The position numbers and the translations under genes were made by a program. 64,000 nt of DNA from Cauispirillum nitrogeniifigens (lineage in GTDB: Bacteria; Pseudomonadota; Alphaproteobacteria; Rhodospirillales; Rhodospirillaceae): NCBI RefSeq assembly GCF_049800675.1, contig NZ_JBLOOT010000001.1, forward strand, positions 124,001 through 188,000, read 5' to 3'. Positions 9,440 to 15,820 of this stretch are shown in pieces (position 1 is the stretch's first letter; every line of letters begins with the position of its first letter). The notes beneath the pieces are model-generated. The model made no database searches. It worked only from the letters and a program-made list of their open reading frames with translations, and was not told where the DNA came from.

Positions 9440-10174
9440 ATGACCTTCCCCATCCTCTGGCGGCCCGGTGACGGGCCGTTTCCTTTTGCGCGTCCGGCCC
9501 GGCCCGTGCGCCGCGTCTTCTGGCACTGCTCGGCGTCCGACCGCCCCGAGCACGATGCCGCCGAGGTCATGCACCGCTGGCACCTGGAACGCGGCTGGTC
9601 CGGCATCGGCTACCACCTGTTCGTCCGCGAGGACGGATCTGTGCAGGCTGGGCGCGACATGGAGGTGACGCCGAGCGCGCAGGCCGACCACAACGCCGGC
9701 AGCATCGCCATCTGCCTGCACGGCCTGACGCTTGAGCGCTTCACCGCCGCGCAGTTCCACGCTGCCCGTGCGATCGCTGCCAGCCTTCATGCCGTCTACG
9801 GCGATGCCATGACGCACCACGGTCACTGCGAGGTGTCGGCCAAGACCTGCCCCGTCTTCGACTACCGCGCGGTGTTGGGGCTCGACGCGGCCGGACGCTA
9901 CCGCAATGGCGCCGGCATGACACCGCCGGCTACCGTGGGCCGCGCACCGCCGCCGCACCCCAAGGGGCGGACCATGGCCCTGCTGGACCGGGGTGAAGAT
10001 GTCCGGCGGCTCCAGATCGCCCTGACCGCGCGCGGCCACGACGCCGGCGCCGCCGATGGCGTCTTCGGACAGGTCACGCGGCTGGCGCTGGTGGCCTTCC
10101 AGCGCGCCTCCGGCTTGGTCGCCGACGGTGTCGCCGGCCCCAAGACCCTGTCCGCCCTTCGCATGGAGGTCTGA
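9440..10174 (+). CDS. Endolysin: N-acetylmuramoyl-L-alanine amidase with peptidoglycan-binding domain
   Basis: A 244-residue two-domain cell-wall hydrolase. Residues 22-150 are an Amidase_2 (T7 lysozyme-like) domain. The zinc ligands appear to be His29 (FWHCSASD), His129 and Cys137, with Lys135 two residues before the Cys as in the family. Residues 178-240 form a PG_binding_1 domain with the DGVFGQVT and DGVAGPKTL repeats. It cuts the amide bond between MurNAc and L-Ala. There is no signal peptide, so release needs the holin encoded just downstream (2-bp gap). Confidence 0.9.
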   Translation: MTFPILWRPGDGPFPFARPARPVRRVFWHCSASDRPEHDAAEVMHRWHLERGWSGIGYHLFVREDGSVQAGRDMEVTPSAQADHNAGSIAICLHGLTLERFTAAQFHAARAIAASLHAVYGDAMTHHGHCEVSAKTCPVFDYRAVLGLDAAGRYRNGAGMTPPATVGRAPPPHPKGRTMALLDRGEDVRRLQIALTARGHDAGAADGVFGQVTRLALVAFQRASGLVADGVAGPKTLSALRMEV

Positions 10175-10176
10175 TC

Positions 10177-10581
10177 ATGTCTCCAGCGCTAATCCCCGCG
10201 CTCGCCCCGCTGCTGGGCCGCATCCTTGACCAAGCCATCCCCGACCGGGACGCCGCCGAGAAGGCCAAGGCCGAGGCCGAAGCCGGGCTTGCCGCCGCCC
10301 TGGCGGCCGCCGATGCCGCCCAGGTCGACCTCAATCGGGCCGAGGCCGCGCACGCCTCAGTCTACGTCGCGGGGTGGCGGCCCGGCATCGGGTGGGTGTG
10401 TGTCGCCGCCCTGGGCTACCAGTTCCTGGCCCGGCCGCTGCTGCCGTGGCTGGCTGCCGTCGCCGGCCTCGATGTGCCGCCCATGCCAAGCCTAGACGCC
10501 ATGCTGTGGGAGCTGGTGTTCGGCATGCTCGGCATGAGCGGCCTGCGCTCTATCGAGAAGCTGAAAGGCGTGGCGCGGTAG
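10177..10581 (+). CDS. 3-TM phage holin (GTA holin family)
   Basis: A 134-residue protein. A coiled-coil, Ala/Glu-rich region (about 20-60) is followed by the motif WRPGIGWV, a membrane segment, a Pro-rich turn and a further hydrophobic segment. This matches the 'holin of 3TMs, for gene-transfer release' family, which occurs both in gene transfer agents and in ordinary prophages. It would form inner-membrane pores that let the endolysin reach the cell wall. It is the last gene of the prophage. Confidence 0.8.
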   Translation: MSPALIPALAPLLGRILDQAIPDRDAAEKAKAEAEAGLAAALAAADAAQVDLNRAEAAHASVYVAGWRPGIGWVCVAALGYQFLARPLLPWLAAVAGLDVPPMPSLDAMLWELVFGMLGMSGLRSIEKLKGVAR

Positions 10582-10595
10582 AACATCACCGGAAC

Positions 10596-10645
10596 CGACT
10601 TCGGGAATTCTTCGGGACTCTTTCCCCCGAAGTGTCCCGAAGTCG
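10596..10645. repeat. Nested perfect palindrome at the prophage end
   Basis: The outer arms are an 11-bp perfect inverted repeat, CGACTTCGGGA (10596-10606) with TCCCGAAGTCG (10635-10645). An inner 7-bp inverted repeat lies inside it, CTTCGGG (10610-10616) with CCCGAAG (10626-10632). The word CTTCGGG therefore occurs four times, two in each direction. There is no downstream T-run, so a simple terminator is not the only reading; it could be a recombinase or regulator site. Confidence 0.8.
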
Positions 10646-10680
10646 CCCGTGTTCGCCGTCCGTTCCGCCAACCTCCGCGC

Positions 10681-10708
10681 TTGCACAAAGCCGCGAAACC
10701 CCTTAGCT
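10681..10708 (+). promoter_or_regulatory. Candidate sigma-70 promoter of tRNA-Pro
   Basis: TTGCAC at 10681 and TTAGCT at 10703 are spaced by 16 bp, 20 bp before the mature tRNA 5' end. The -10 is weak, so this is tentative. Confidence 0.35.
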
Positions 10709-10727
10709 TCCGGCCCTGGACTGGCTG

Positions 10728-10804
10728 CGGGGCGTAGCTCAGCCTGGTAGAGTGCCTGCTTTGGGAGCAGGATGCCGGAGGTTCGAATCCTCTCGCCCCG
10801 ACCA
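10728..10804 (+). tRNA. tRNA-Pro (anticodon TGG)
   Basis: The acceptor arms CGGGGCG and CGCCCCG pair perfectly, the anticodon stem CCTGC/GCAGG encloses the loop TTTGGGA with TGG at 10762-10764, and the T-arm has GGTTCGAATCC. A CCA end is encoded. The prophage lies on its 5' side. Confidence 0.97.
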
Positions 10805-10841
10805 GTCCCGGAACAGACGTCTAACGGAGGACACGTTCGTC

Positions 10842-11141
10842 ATGGCCCAGGTGGTGCGCATCTACCGTCCGGCGAAGACCGCCATGCAGTCGGGTCGGGG
10901 CAACACCCGCAAGTGGCTGATCGAGTTCCAGGCCGCCGATCCCAAGCGCAACGACACGCTGATGGGGTGGTCGGGGTCGCGCGACACCCAGACCCAGGTC
11001 AAGCTGCGCTTTGACAGCCGCGAAGACGCCGTCGCCTACGCGCAGCGCCAGGGCTGGGTCATCCAGGTCGACGCGCCGGCCGAGCGGATCATCCGCCCCA
11101 AGAACTATGCCGACAACTTCGCCTTCAACCGCATCCTCTAA
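10842..11141 (+). CDS. NDUFS4-like accessory subunit of NADH dehydrogenase (complex I)
   Basis: A 99-residue protein of the ETC complex I subunit family (mitochondrial NDUFS4/18-kDa homologue), which in alphaproteobacteria is an accessory subunit on the NADH-oxidising arm. Diagnostic parts are the start VRIYRPAKTAMQSGRG, the central WLIEF and GWSGSRDT, the RFDSREDAVAYAQRQGW helix and the C-terminal KNYADNFAFNR. The ATG follows an ACGGAGG site. It stands alone between two tRNA genes, as NDUFS4 genes often do outside the nuo operon. Confidence 0.93.
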   Translation: MAQVVRIYRPAKTAMQSGRGNTRKWLIEFQAADPKRNDTLMGWSGSRDTQTQVKLRFDSREDAVAYAQRQGWVIQVDAPAERIIRPKNYADNFAFNRIL

Positions 11142-11162
11142 GGCGGCGGCGAACCCGGCGCG

Positions 11163-11239
11163 GCGCCCGTAGCTCAACTGGATAGAGCATCGGACTTCTA
11201 ATCCGGCGGTTGCAGGTTCGAGTCCTGCCGGGCGCGCCA
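11163..11239 (+). tRNA. tRNA-Arg (anticodon TCT)
   Basis: Acceptor arms GCGCCCG and CGGGCGC pair, the anticodon loop CTTCTAA gives TCT, the T-loop is GGTTCGAGTCC and CCA is encoded. Confidence 0.97.
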
Positions 11240-11263
11240 CCTCGTTTTCCGGTGATGCAAAGG

Positions 11264-11294
11264 CACCCCGCGCTCCAGGCGTGGGGTGTTTTGT
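11264..11294 (+). terminator. Terminator after tRNA-Arg
   Basis: CACCCC (11264-11269) pairs with GGGGTG (11283-11288), with partly paired inner bases, followed by TTTTGTT. Confidence 0.75.
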
Positions 11295-11363
11295 TGCGTC
11301 CATGGGGCCAAGTCTCGAACGGCCCCTGGAACTTTCCGTGTCGGGATGTCACCAAAGGGGGAC

Positions 11364-11714
11364 ATGGTCTCACACGGGAACTTGATGATGAAGCGCATGC
11401 TGCACGCCCTGGCCGTTCTGGCCGTTCTTGTCCCCGCCGCCGCTCATGCGTGGGAGGATCGGGAAGATACCACCATCTATATGGCTGTCTTCAATCACGA
11501 GTGGCAGTACTCCATCTGGCCGGCCGACCGGGAACTGCCGCTGGGGTGGCAGTCGGCCGAATACACCGGCCTGAAGCCGGCGGTTCTGGAGTTCATCGAG
11601 CGGGTGTGGACCGACATGCGCCCGCTGTCCCTGCGCAAGAAGATGCTGGAGCAGATGGGCGGCATGGATGCCTGCGTCGCCGCCGATCTGCCGCCGCACA
11701 AGTGCCAGCCCTGA
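11364..11714 (+). CDS. MbtH-like protein with a signal peptide (copy 1)
   Basis: A 116-residue protein. A signal peptide runs to about residue 29, with a Lys-Arg n-region, a Leu/Val/Ala core and an AHA cleavage site. The mature part of about 87 residues carries the MbtH signature: NHEWQYSIWP, then LPLGW and a VWTDMRPLSLR block. Known MbtH proteins are cytosolic partners of NRPS adenylation domains, and no NRPS gene is near. ATG 11364 has AAAGG 5 bp upstream; ATGs at 11385 or 11388 are also possible and keep the signal peptide. The mature part is closely related to the next gene (tandem duplication). It has a Cys at MDAC and one near the C terminus. The periplasmic role is unknown. Confidence 0.8.
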   Translation: MVSHGNLMMKRMLHALAVLAVLVPAAAHAWEDREDTTIYMAVFNHEWQYSIWPADRELPLGWQSAEYTGLKPAVLEFIERVWTDMRPLSLRKKMLEQMGGMDACVAADLPPHKCQP

Positions 11715-11772
11715 GCGGCTTCCTGCTGTCCAACCGCCAGGCAAGCATGCCTGGGTCGAAGGGAGTTGCCCC

Positions 11773-12084
11773 ATGATCAAGAGTCTCCGAGCCCTGGCGC
11801 TGCTGGTCCTGGTGCTGTTCGCGGCGGGTCCGGCGGTGGCCTGGGAGCAGCGGGAGGACACCACGATCTACACCGTGGTGATCAACCACGAGGAACAGTA
11901 CTCCATCTGGCCCGATGACCGCGAACCGCCCCTGGGGTGGAACCGCGTCGGTTTCTCCGGTCCCAAGCAGGCGTGCCTTGAATACATCGAGCGGGTGTGG
12001 ACCGACATGCGCCCGCTGTCGCTGCGCAAGAAGATGGAAGAGGCCTGTCTGCAACAGGGCGGAACCCTGGAAACCTGCCACTGA
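11773..12084 (+). CDS. MbtH-like protein with a signal peptide (copy 2)
   Basis: A 103-residue protein. The signal peptide is MIKSL plus an Ala/Leu/Val core and an AVA cleavage site near residue 23. The mature part follows the MbtH pattern closely: NHEEQYSIWPDDREPPLGW, a CLEYIERVW stretch and TDMRPLSLRKK. The first residues after the cleavage site (WEQREDTTIY) match those of copy 1 (WEDREDTTIY). Three Cys are present, at CLEY, ACLQ and the C-terminal TCH. An AAGGGAG site lies 7 bp before the ATG. It ends 20 bp before a strong terminator. Compared with copy 1 it fits the canonical motif better, including the Cys before LEYI. Confidence 0.83.
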   Translation: MIKSLRALALLVLVLFAAGPAVAWEQREDTTIYTVVINHEEQYSIWPDDREPPLGWNRVGFSGPKQACLEYIERVWTDMRPLSLRKKMEEACLQQGGTLETCH

Positions 12085-12103
12085 AGCGGCGGGGCGAAAG
12101 AAG

Positions 12104-12138
12104 AAGGGGCGCCTTCCCTGGGAAGGCGCCCCTTTTCT
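12104..12138. terminator. Bidirectional terminator between convergent genes
   Basis: A 14-bp perfect stem, 12104-12117 with 12121-12134, with a 3-base loop and T-rich flanks on both strands. It serves the MbtH-like gene on plus and is followed at once by the stop of the minus-strand gene. Confidence 0.9.
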
Positions 12139-12144
12139 TCGGGC

Positions 12145-12564
12145 TTACGGGTCCAGGTAGGCACCGCAGTCGTACTTTGTGCCGGCGCCATCCTTGATGA
12201 TGACGTATCCGCCGCCGTTGAACTGGCCGTGGCAGTACTTGCTGCCGTCGAAGGCGGGGCAGTCGCCAATGAGCCAGGAAACCGGGTTGCAGGTTTCCGT
12301 GCGCGCCTTGTAGATGTCGAAATCCAGCACGCTGTCGCGCTTCTTCGACGGGTTGCAGCCGCTGTCGGTGTAGTGGCAGCACTTGGCGTCGCCCGGATCG
12401 ATCTCCTCAAGCCAGGTATGGCCGCTTTTTCCCGGCAGGCTGGCGTAGGCACGCACCCGGTCGCTGGATTTGTTGTAGACGCACCACGCGTTGGCGTCGG
12501 GGGCTGCGGCGGTGGCGCCGACGATGGCCATCAAGGCCAGCGCCGCGAACTTCATCCTTTTCAT
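12145..12564 (-). CDS. Exported Cys-rich protein, function unknown
   Basis: A 139-residue protein with a signal peptide (MKRMKFAALALMAIVGAT, probable cleavage after DANA, near residue 26). The mature part begins WCVYNKSSDRV and has nine Cys, including KCCHYTDSGC, ETCNP, GDCPAF, KYCHG and YDCGAY, so disulphide bonds in the periplasm are likely. GGAGG precedes the start by 9 bp; an in-frame ATG upstream of the promoter region is rejected because the signal peptide begins here. It is convergent with the MbtH-like pair and shares their terminator. No family is recognised. Confidence 0.75.
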   Translation of the reverse strand: MKRMKFAALALMAIVGATAAAPDANAWCVYNKSSDRVRAYASLPGKSGHTWLEEIDPGDAKCCHYTDSGCNPSKKRDSVLDFDIYKARTETCNPVSWLIGDCPAFDGSKYCHGQFNGGGYVIIKDGAGTKYDCGAYLDP

Positions 12565-12850
12565 CCTTATCGTCCTCCAGAACCGGCACCGCGTGGCGCC
12601 GCGAGTCGTTACGCCTGTTGGTGGCCGGGGCGCGCGAAAAGTTCCCGCGCCGGGTCGACGGTGGTACACCGCCGTTGCAGCCCCTGCGGCCGGGCAAGCG
12701 TGATATTCAGGAATGCGGGTGGCTTCCTCCGGCGAACAGCGCCACACTGGGTGCCAGAGGTCCGCAAGCCCCCACGCTTGCATGGGACGGCGCGCCGCAC
12801 CAAGGGCGCGGCAGGGGACGTTCTGGAACCGACACCGGAAGGAGAAGGCC
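12565..12850. other. Divergent intergenic region
   Basis: These 286 bp separate the minus-strand exported gene from the plus-strand helical protein gene and should contain both promoters. GGAGG for the minus gene lies just inside it. I see no clear -35/-10 pair and no coding signal. Confidence 0.4.
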
Positions 12851-13138
12851 ATGGCCCAGCTCATCGGTTACGACGTCTTCCGCGCCCTCAAGGCCTGCCG
12901 CAGCATCGAGCAGACCAACGGCGTCATCCTCGACCAGCTCAGCGCCATGCGCCGCGATGCCGACGGGACGTGCCGCAGCCTGGAGGAAGCCGGGCGCCGC
13001 CTGGAGGAGAGCCTCGGCCACTTCTCCGCCGCCCAGCAGCGCCTGAGCGAGGTGCGCGACCAGCACGTCCGGGTGATGCGGGTGGTTGACGCCATCATGG
13101 CGACCAGCCCGGCCTTCCAGGGCCTGCGCGGAGGATGA
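12851..13138 (+). CDS. Small helical protein, function unknown
   Basis: A 95-residue, all-helical, cytosolic protein with heptad-like spacing over residues 15-80 (EEAGRRLEESLGHF, AAQQRLSEVRDQH). AAGGAG lies 7 bp before the ATG. It has two Cys (KACRS and GTCRS) and no signal peptide. No family is recognised. The coiled-coil character suggests an oligomer. Confidence 0.65.
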   Translation: MAQLIGYDVFRALKACRSIEQTNGVILDQLSAMRRDADGTCRSLEEAGRRLEESLGHFSAAQQRLSEVRDQHVRVMRVVDAIMATSPAFQGLRGG

Positions 13139-13200
13139 CATCGCGCGGCGATGCGGACTACTCTGGGGGCTCGTCCGTTCCCCAGTAGCGGGAGGTCCGC

Positions 13201-13854
13201 TTGTCCGATTCCCTTGTGCCGGGGCCGTCCGACGCCCTGCTGGTCATCGACGTCCAGACTGACTTCTGTCCCGGAGGCGCGCTGGCCGTGAAGGACGGCG
13301 ACGCCGTCGTGCCGGTGATCAACTGGCTGATGCCGCTGTTCGACACAGTGGTCCTGACCCAGGACTGGCATCCCGCCGACCATGCCTCCTTCGCTTCGGC
13401 CCACGCCGGGGCGGCGCCGTTCTCCACCACCGCCATGCCCTATGGGACGCAGGTGCTGTGGCCCGACCATTGCGTCCAGGGGACGGCCGGCGCCGCCTTC
13501 CACCCCCGGCTGGACACCGCGCGGGCGGCGGTGGTGGTGCGCAAGGGCATGAACCGGGGCATCGACTCCTACTCGGCGTTCTTCGAGAACGACCGCAGCA
13601 CGCCGACGGGACTGGCCGGGTGGCTGCGCGACAAGGGCATCGGCCGGGTGTTCTGCACCGGCCTGGCAACGGATTTCTGTGTCGCCTACTCGGCGCTTGA
13701 TGCCCGCGCCCTGGGGCTGGAGGTGGTGCTGGTCGAGGATGCCTGCCGGGGCATCGACCTCGACAACTCCCTGGCCGTGGCGCTCAGCGACATGGCGGCC
13801 GCCGGGGTGACGGCGGTCAAGGCCGCCACCCTTCATCGCGAGGGACGGCCATGA
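13201..13854 (+). CDS. pncA: Nicotinamidase (isochorismatase family)
   Basis: A 217-residue enzyme that deamidates nicotinamide to nicotinate in the NAD+ salvage pathway. The triad is visible as Asp17 (LLVIDVQTDF), the Lys of RKGMNRG and the Cys of GLATDFCV. Metal ligands are in TQDWHPADHASF. The TTG start follows GGGAGG at good spacing; family length (about 200-215) agrees. Its stop overlaps the start of the rubredoxin gene (ATGA). Confidence 0.93.
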   Translation: MSDSLVPGPSDALLVIDVQTDFCPGGALAVKDGDAVVPVINWLMPLFDTVVLTQDWHPADHASFASAHAGAAPFSTTAMPYGTQVLWPDHCVQGTAGAAFHPRLDTARAAVVVRKGMNRGIDSYSAFFENDRSTPTGLAGWLRDKGIGRVFCTGLATDFCVAYSALDARALGLEVVLVEDACRGIDLDNSLAVALSDMAAAGVTAVKAATLHREGRP

Positions 13855-14045
13855 GCGGCGGCGAGGCGGCGGTCGAAGCCGCGCGCCGCTACATGTGCGT
13901 GGTGTGCATGTACATCTACGACCCGGCCGTCGGCGACCCGGAGGCCGGCATCCCACCCGGCACCGCCTTTGCCGACCTGCCCGATACCTGGGTCTGCCCG
14001 GCCTGCCGCGCCAAGAAGAAGGCGTTCCGTCCCATGAAGACCTGA
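13851..14045 (+). CDS. Rubredoxin
   Basis: A 64-residue iron protein. Two metal-binding knuckles are present: a first pair in YMCVVCMYIYDPAVGDPE and a second in WVCPACRAKKKAF. The spacing GIPPGTAFADLPDTW between them is typical of rubredoxins. It carries electrons at low potential, often to oxygen or radical defence enzymes or to diazotrophy-linked reductases. It overlaps pncA by 4 bp, so the two are translated together. No redox partner is encoded beside it. Confidence 0.93.
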   Translation: MSGGEAAVEAARRYMCVVCMYIYDPAVGDPEAGIPPGTAFADLPDTWVCPACRAKKKAFRPMKT

Positions 14046-14111
14046 GGTCCCGGCACCCCCGATGGGGAATGCCGAATGCCCTACGCCACTTCTCTGTCTT
14101 TGCGGCGGCTC

Positions 14112-14144
14112 CACCAAAAAAGACAGCCACCCGGAGGGTGGCTG
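14112..14144 (-). terminator. Terminator of the metC-hisI-cobW operon
   Basis: CAGCCACCC (14124-14132) pairs perfectly with GGGTGGCTG (14136-14144). Read on the minus strand the hairpin is followed by TCTTTTTTGG. It lies 190 bp after the cobW-like stop. Confidence 0.8.
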
Positions 14145-14278
14145 CAAGGGGGAGTCTCAAAGAGGGAGGCCGACCAATCACTGTGTCAGCCACCTCCAAA
14201 AATAAGTCGTGTCCTGGCTCTGTCAATTGCAAATCGCTCGCGTTCCACTCCTGGAGGAGCCGATCGAGCGCCGGCTAC

Positions 14279-14313
14279 CCCTTTCGGCGCCGTCGCCGGC
14301 GCATCCGAAAGGG
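14279..14313. repeat. Bipartite hairpin after the cobW-like gene
   Basis: CCCTTTCGG (14279-14287) pairs with CCGAAAGGG (14305-14313), enclosing CGCCG/CGGCG (14288-14292 with 14297-14301). No T-run follows on either strand. It may protect the 3' end of the transcript or be a short repeat element. Confidence 0.6.
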
Positions 14314-14333
14314 AAGGGTGAGAAGCCGACTTC

Positions 14334-15419
14334 TCAGGACGGCTTCTGGCCCAGGGCGGCGGCCAGCAGGTCGGCCACCGGCGCCCGGTTCACCGACCGG
14401 GTGATGAACACCAGCTTTGACCGCCGGTCCTCGTCAGGCCAGGCGGGCAGGGAGGCCGGCGGATGGAAGACATGCTGGACGGCATGCACCACCACCGGGG
14501 CGTCCTCCCCCTCGACGTTGAGCAGGCCCTTCAGACGCAGGATGTCCTCGCCCTTGGAGGCGATGAGCATCTCCATGGCGTCGACGAAGGCCTCCCAGCG
14601 CAGGGGCGCGTCGAAGGTCACGGTGAAGGCGGAAATGCGGGCATCGTGACGGTTCACGTCATGGTGATGATGGTGGTGCCCGTGGTCATGCCCGTGGCCG
14701 TGATCATGGTCATGCCCATGCCCATGCCCGTCGTCGTAAGCCTCGGCGCTCAGCCAGCGGGCGACGTCGGGGTGCTTCTGGCCGGGATTAAACAGGCCGG
14801 CGTCGAGCAGGGCGGAGGGCTCCACCTGCCCATGGTCGGCGCGGATGCGCGGCGCCGCCGGATTGAGGGCGTGCAGGCGGTCTTCCAGGGCGGCCAGGGC
14901 TGCGGGCTCCACGAGGTCCGTCTTGGTCAGCACCAGCCGGTCGGCGACGGCGGCCTGCTTGACGGACTCGGGCTGGCGGCTGAGCTGGTCGGCGGCGTTC
15001 ACCGCGTCCACCGTGGTGACGATGCCGTCCAGGCGATAGCGGCTGGAGATCAGCGGGTCGGTCATCAGGGTGTGCAGGATGGGTGCCGGGTCGGCCAGGC
15101 CCGTCGTCTCGATCAGCAGGCGCCCGAACTCGGGCACCAGCCCGCGCACGCGCTTGAAGTACAGGTCGCGCATGGCGGTGACCAGATCGCCGCGCACCGT
15201 GCAGCACAGGCAGCCGGAGTTCAGCAGCACGATGTCGTCGTCGATGGCCTCGACCAGCAGGTGGTCCAGGCCGATCTCGCCGAACTCGTTGATCAGCACC
15301 GCCGTTTCGCCCATGCCGGGGTGCCGGAGCAGGGCGTTGAGCAGCGTCGTCTTGCCGCTGCCGAGGAACCCCGTGAGCACCGTGACGGGGAGGAGATCGG
15401 CGGCCTGGGGCGCGGTCAT
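14334..15419 (-). CDS. CobW/COG0523 family GTPase with a His-rich loop (zinc metallochaperone)
   Basis: A 361-residue G3E P-loop GTPase. It has the Walker A motif GFLGSGKTTLLN near residue 16, the metal-binding SGCLCCTVR motif near residue 70, the LTKTDL guanine motif and a CobW C-terminal domain. A loop near residue 240 contains about 18 His, alternating with Gly and Asp, a marker of zinc-handling members. It likely delivers Zn to apo-enzymes at low metal. The ATG overlaps the hisI stop by 4 bp; HisI is a zinc enzyme, so it may be a client (inference). It could instead belong to the cobalamin-linked branch, but no cob genes are near. Confidence 0.85.
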   Translation of the reverse strand: MTAPQAADLLPVTVLTGFLGSGKTTLLNALLRHPGMGETAVLINEFGEIGLDHLLVEAIDDDIVLLNSGCLCCTVRGDLVTAMRDLYFKRVRGLVPEFGRLLIETTGLADPAPILHTLMTDPLISSRYRLDGIVTTVDAVNAADQLSRQPESVKQAAVADRLVLTKTDLVEPAALAALEDRLHALNPAAPRIRADHGQVEPSALLDAGLFNPGQKHPDVARWLSAEAYDDGHGHGHDHDHGHGHDHGHHHHHHDVNRHDARISAFTVTFDAPLRWEAFVDAMEMLIASKGEDILRLKGLLNVEGEDAPVVVHAVQHVFHPPASLPAWPDEDRRSKLVFITRSVNRAPVADLLAAALGQKPS

Positions 15420-15820
15420 TTGCCGTACAGCTCCTTTTCGGACACCTCGGGGGCGGCGATCTCGCTCACCGCGTCGCCGCGGATGGCGAGGTAGAAGCAG
15501 TTGCGCCGCCCGGTGTGGCAGGCCACGCCCTGCTGGTCGACCAGCAGCAACAGGCAGTCGCGGTCGCAGTCCAGGCGCAGGTCGACCAGGGTCTGCACCT
15601 GGCCCGACGTCTCGCCCTTGCGCCACATCGCCTGGCGCGAGCGCGACCAGTAGCAGACGCGGCCGGTGCGCAGGGTTTCCTCGATGGACTCGCGGTTCAT
15701 CCAGGCCATCATCAACACCTCGCCGGTGTCGTGCTGCTGGGCGATGGCCGGCACCAGGCCGTTGGCGTCGAAGCTCACCAAGGCCAGGAGTTCGTAAAGG
15801 GCGGAGGTCGAGACGGTCAT
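15416..15820 (-). CDS. hisI: Phosphoribosyl-AMP cyclohydrolase
   Basis: A 134-residue enzyme for the third step of histidine biosynthesis, opening the adenine ring of PR-AMP. The markers are the start FDANGLVPAIAQQHDTGEVL, then MMAWMN, TGRVCYWSRSR, the metal site LDCDRDCLL, and CHTGRRNCFY. There is no HisE fusion. Its start overlaps the metC stop by 4 bp and its stop overlaps the cobW-like start by 4 bp, giving a tightly coupled three-gene operon apart from any other his gene in the window. Confidence 0.95.
   Translation of the reverse strand: MTVSTSALYELLALVSFDANGLVPAIAQQHDTGEVLMMAWMNRESIEETLRTGRVCYWSRSRQAMWRKGETSGQVQTLVDLRLDCDRDCLLLLVDQQGVACHTGRRNCFYLAIRGDAVSEIAAPEVSEKELYGK

Larger units (their letters stand above)
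1..10645. mobile_element. Right end of a siphovirus-like prophage (left end outside the window)
   Basis: Eight plus-strand genes run nearly without gaps, several with 1-4 bp overlaps. They encode a tape measure protein, a large tail protein, four smaller proteins, an endolysin and a holin, which is the usual order of tail then lysis genes. After the holin there is a nested palindrome at 10596-10645 and then a tRNA-Pro gene, beyond which chromosomal genes begin. No integrase, portal, capsid or terminase is in the window, so completeness cannot be judged. The reading frames seen are intact. The right boundary is an inference from gene content. Confidence 0.8.

Noticed and set aside
9440..10581. 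Gene transfer agent instead of a prophage
   Set aside because: The holin family is shared with GTAs, but the large repeat-bearing tape measure, the endolysin type and the lack of visible GTA head and tail genes favour a siphovirus-like prophage. The left part is outside the window, so this is not final.
11364..12084. NRPS cluster implied by the MbtH-like genes
   Set aside because: No adenylation, condensation or PCP domains are found anywhere in the window.
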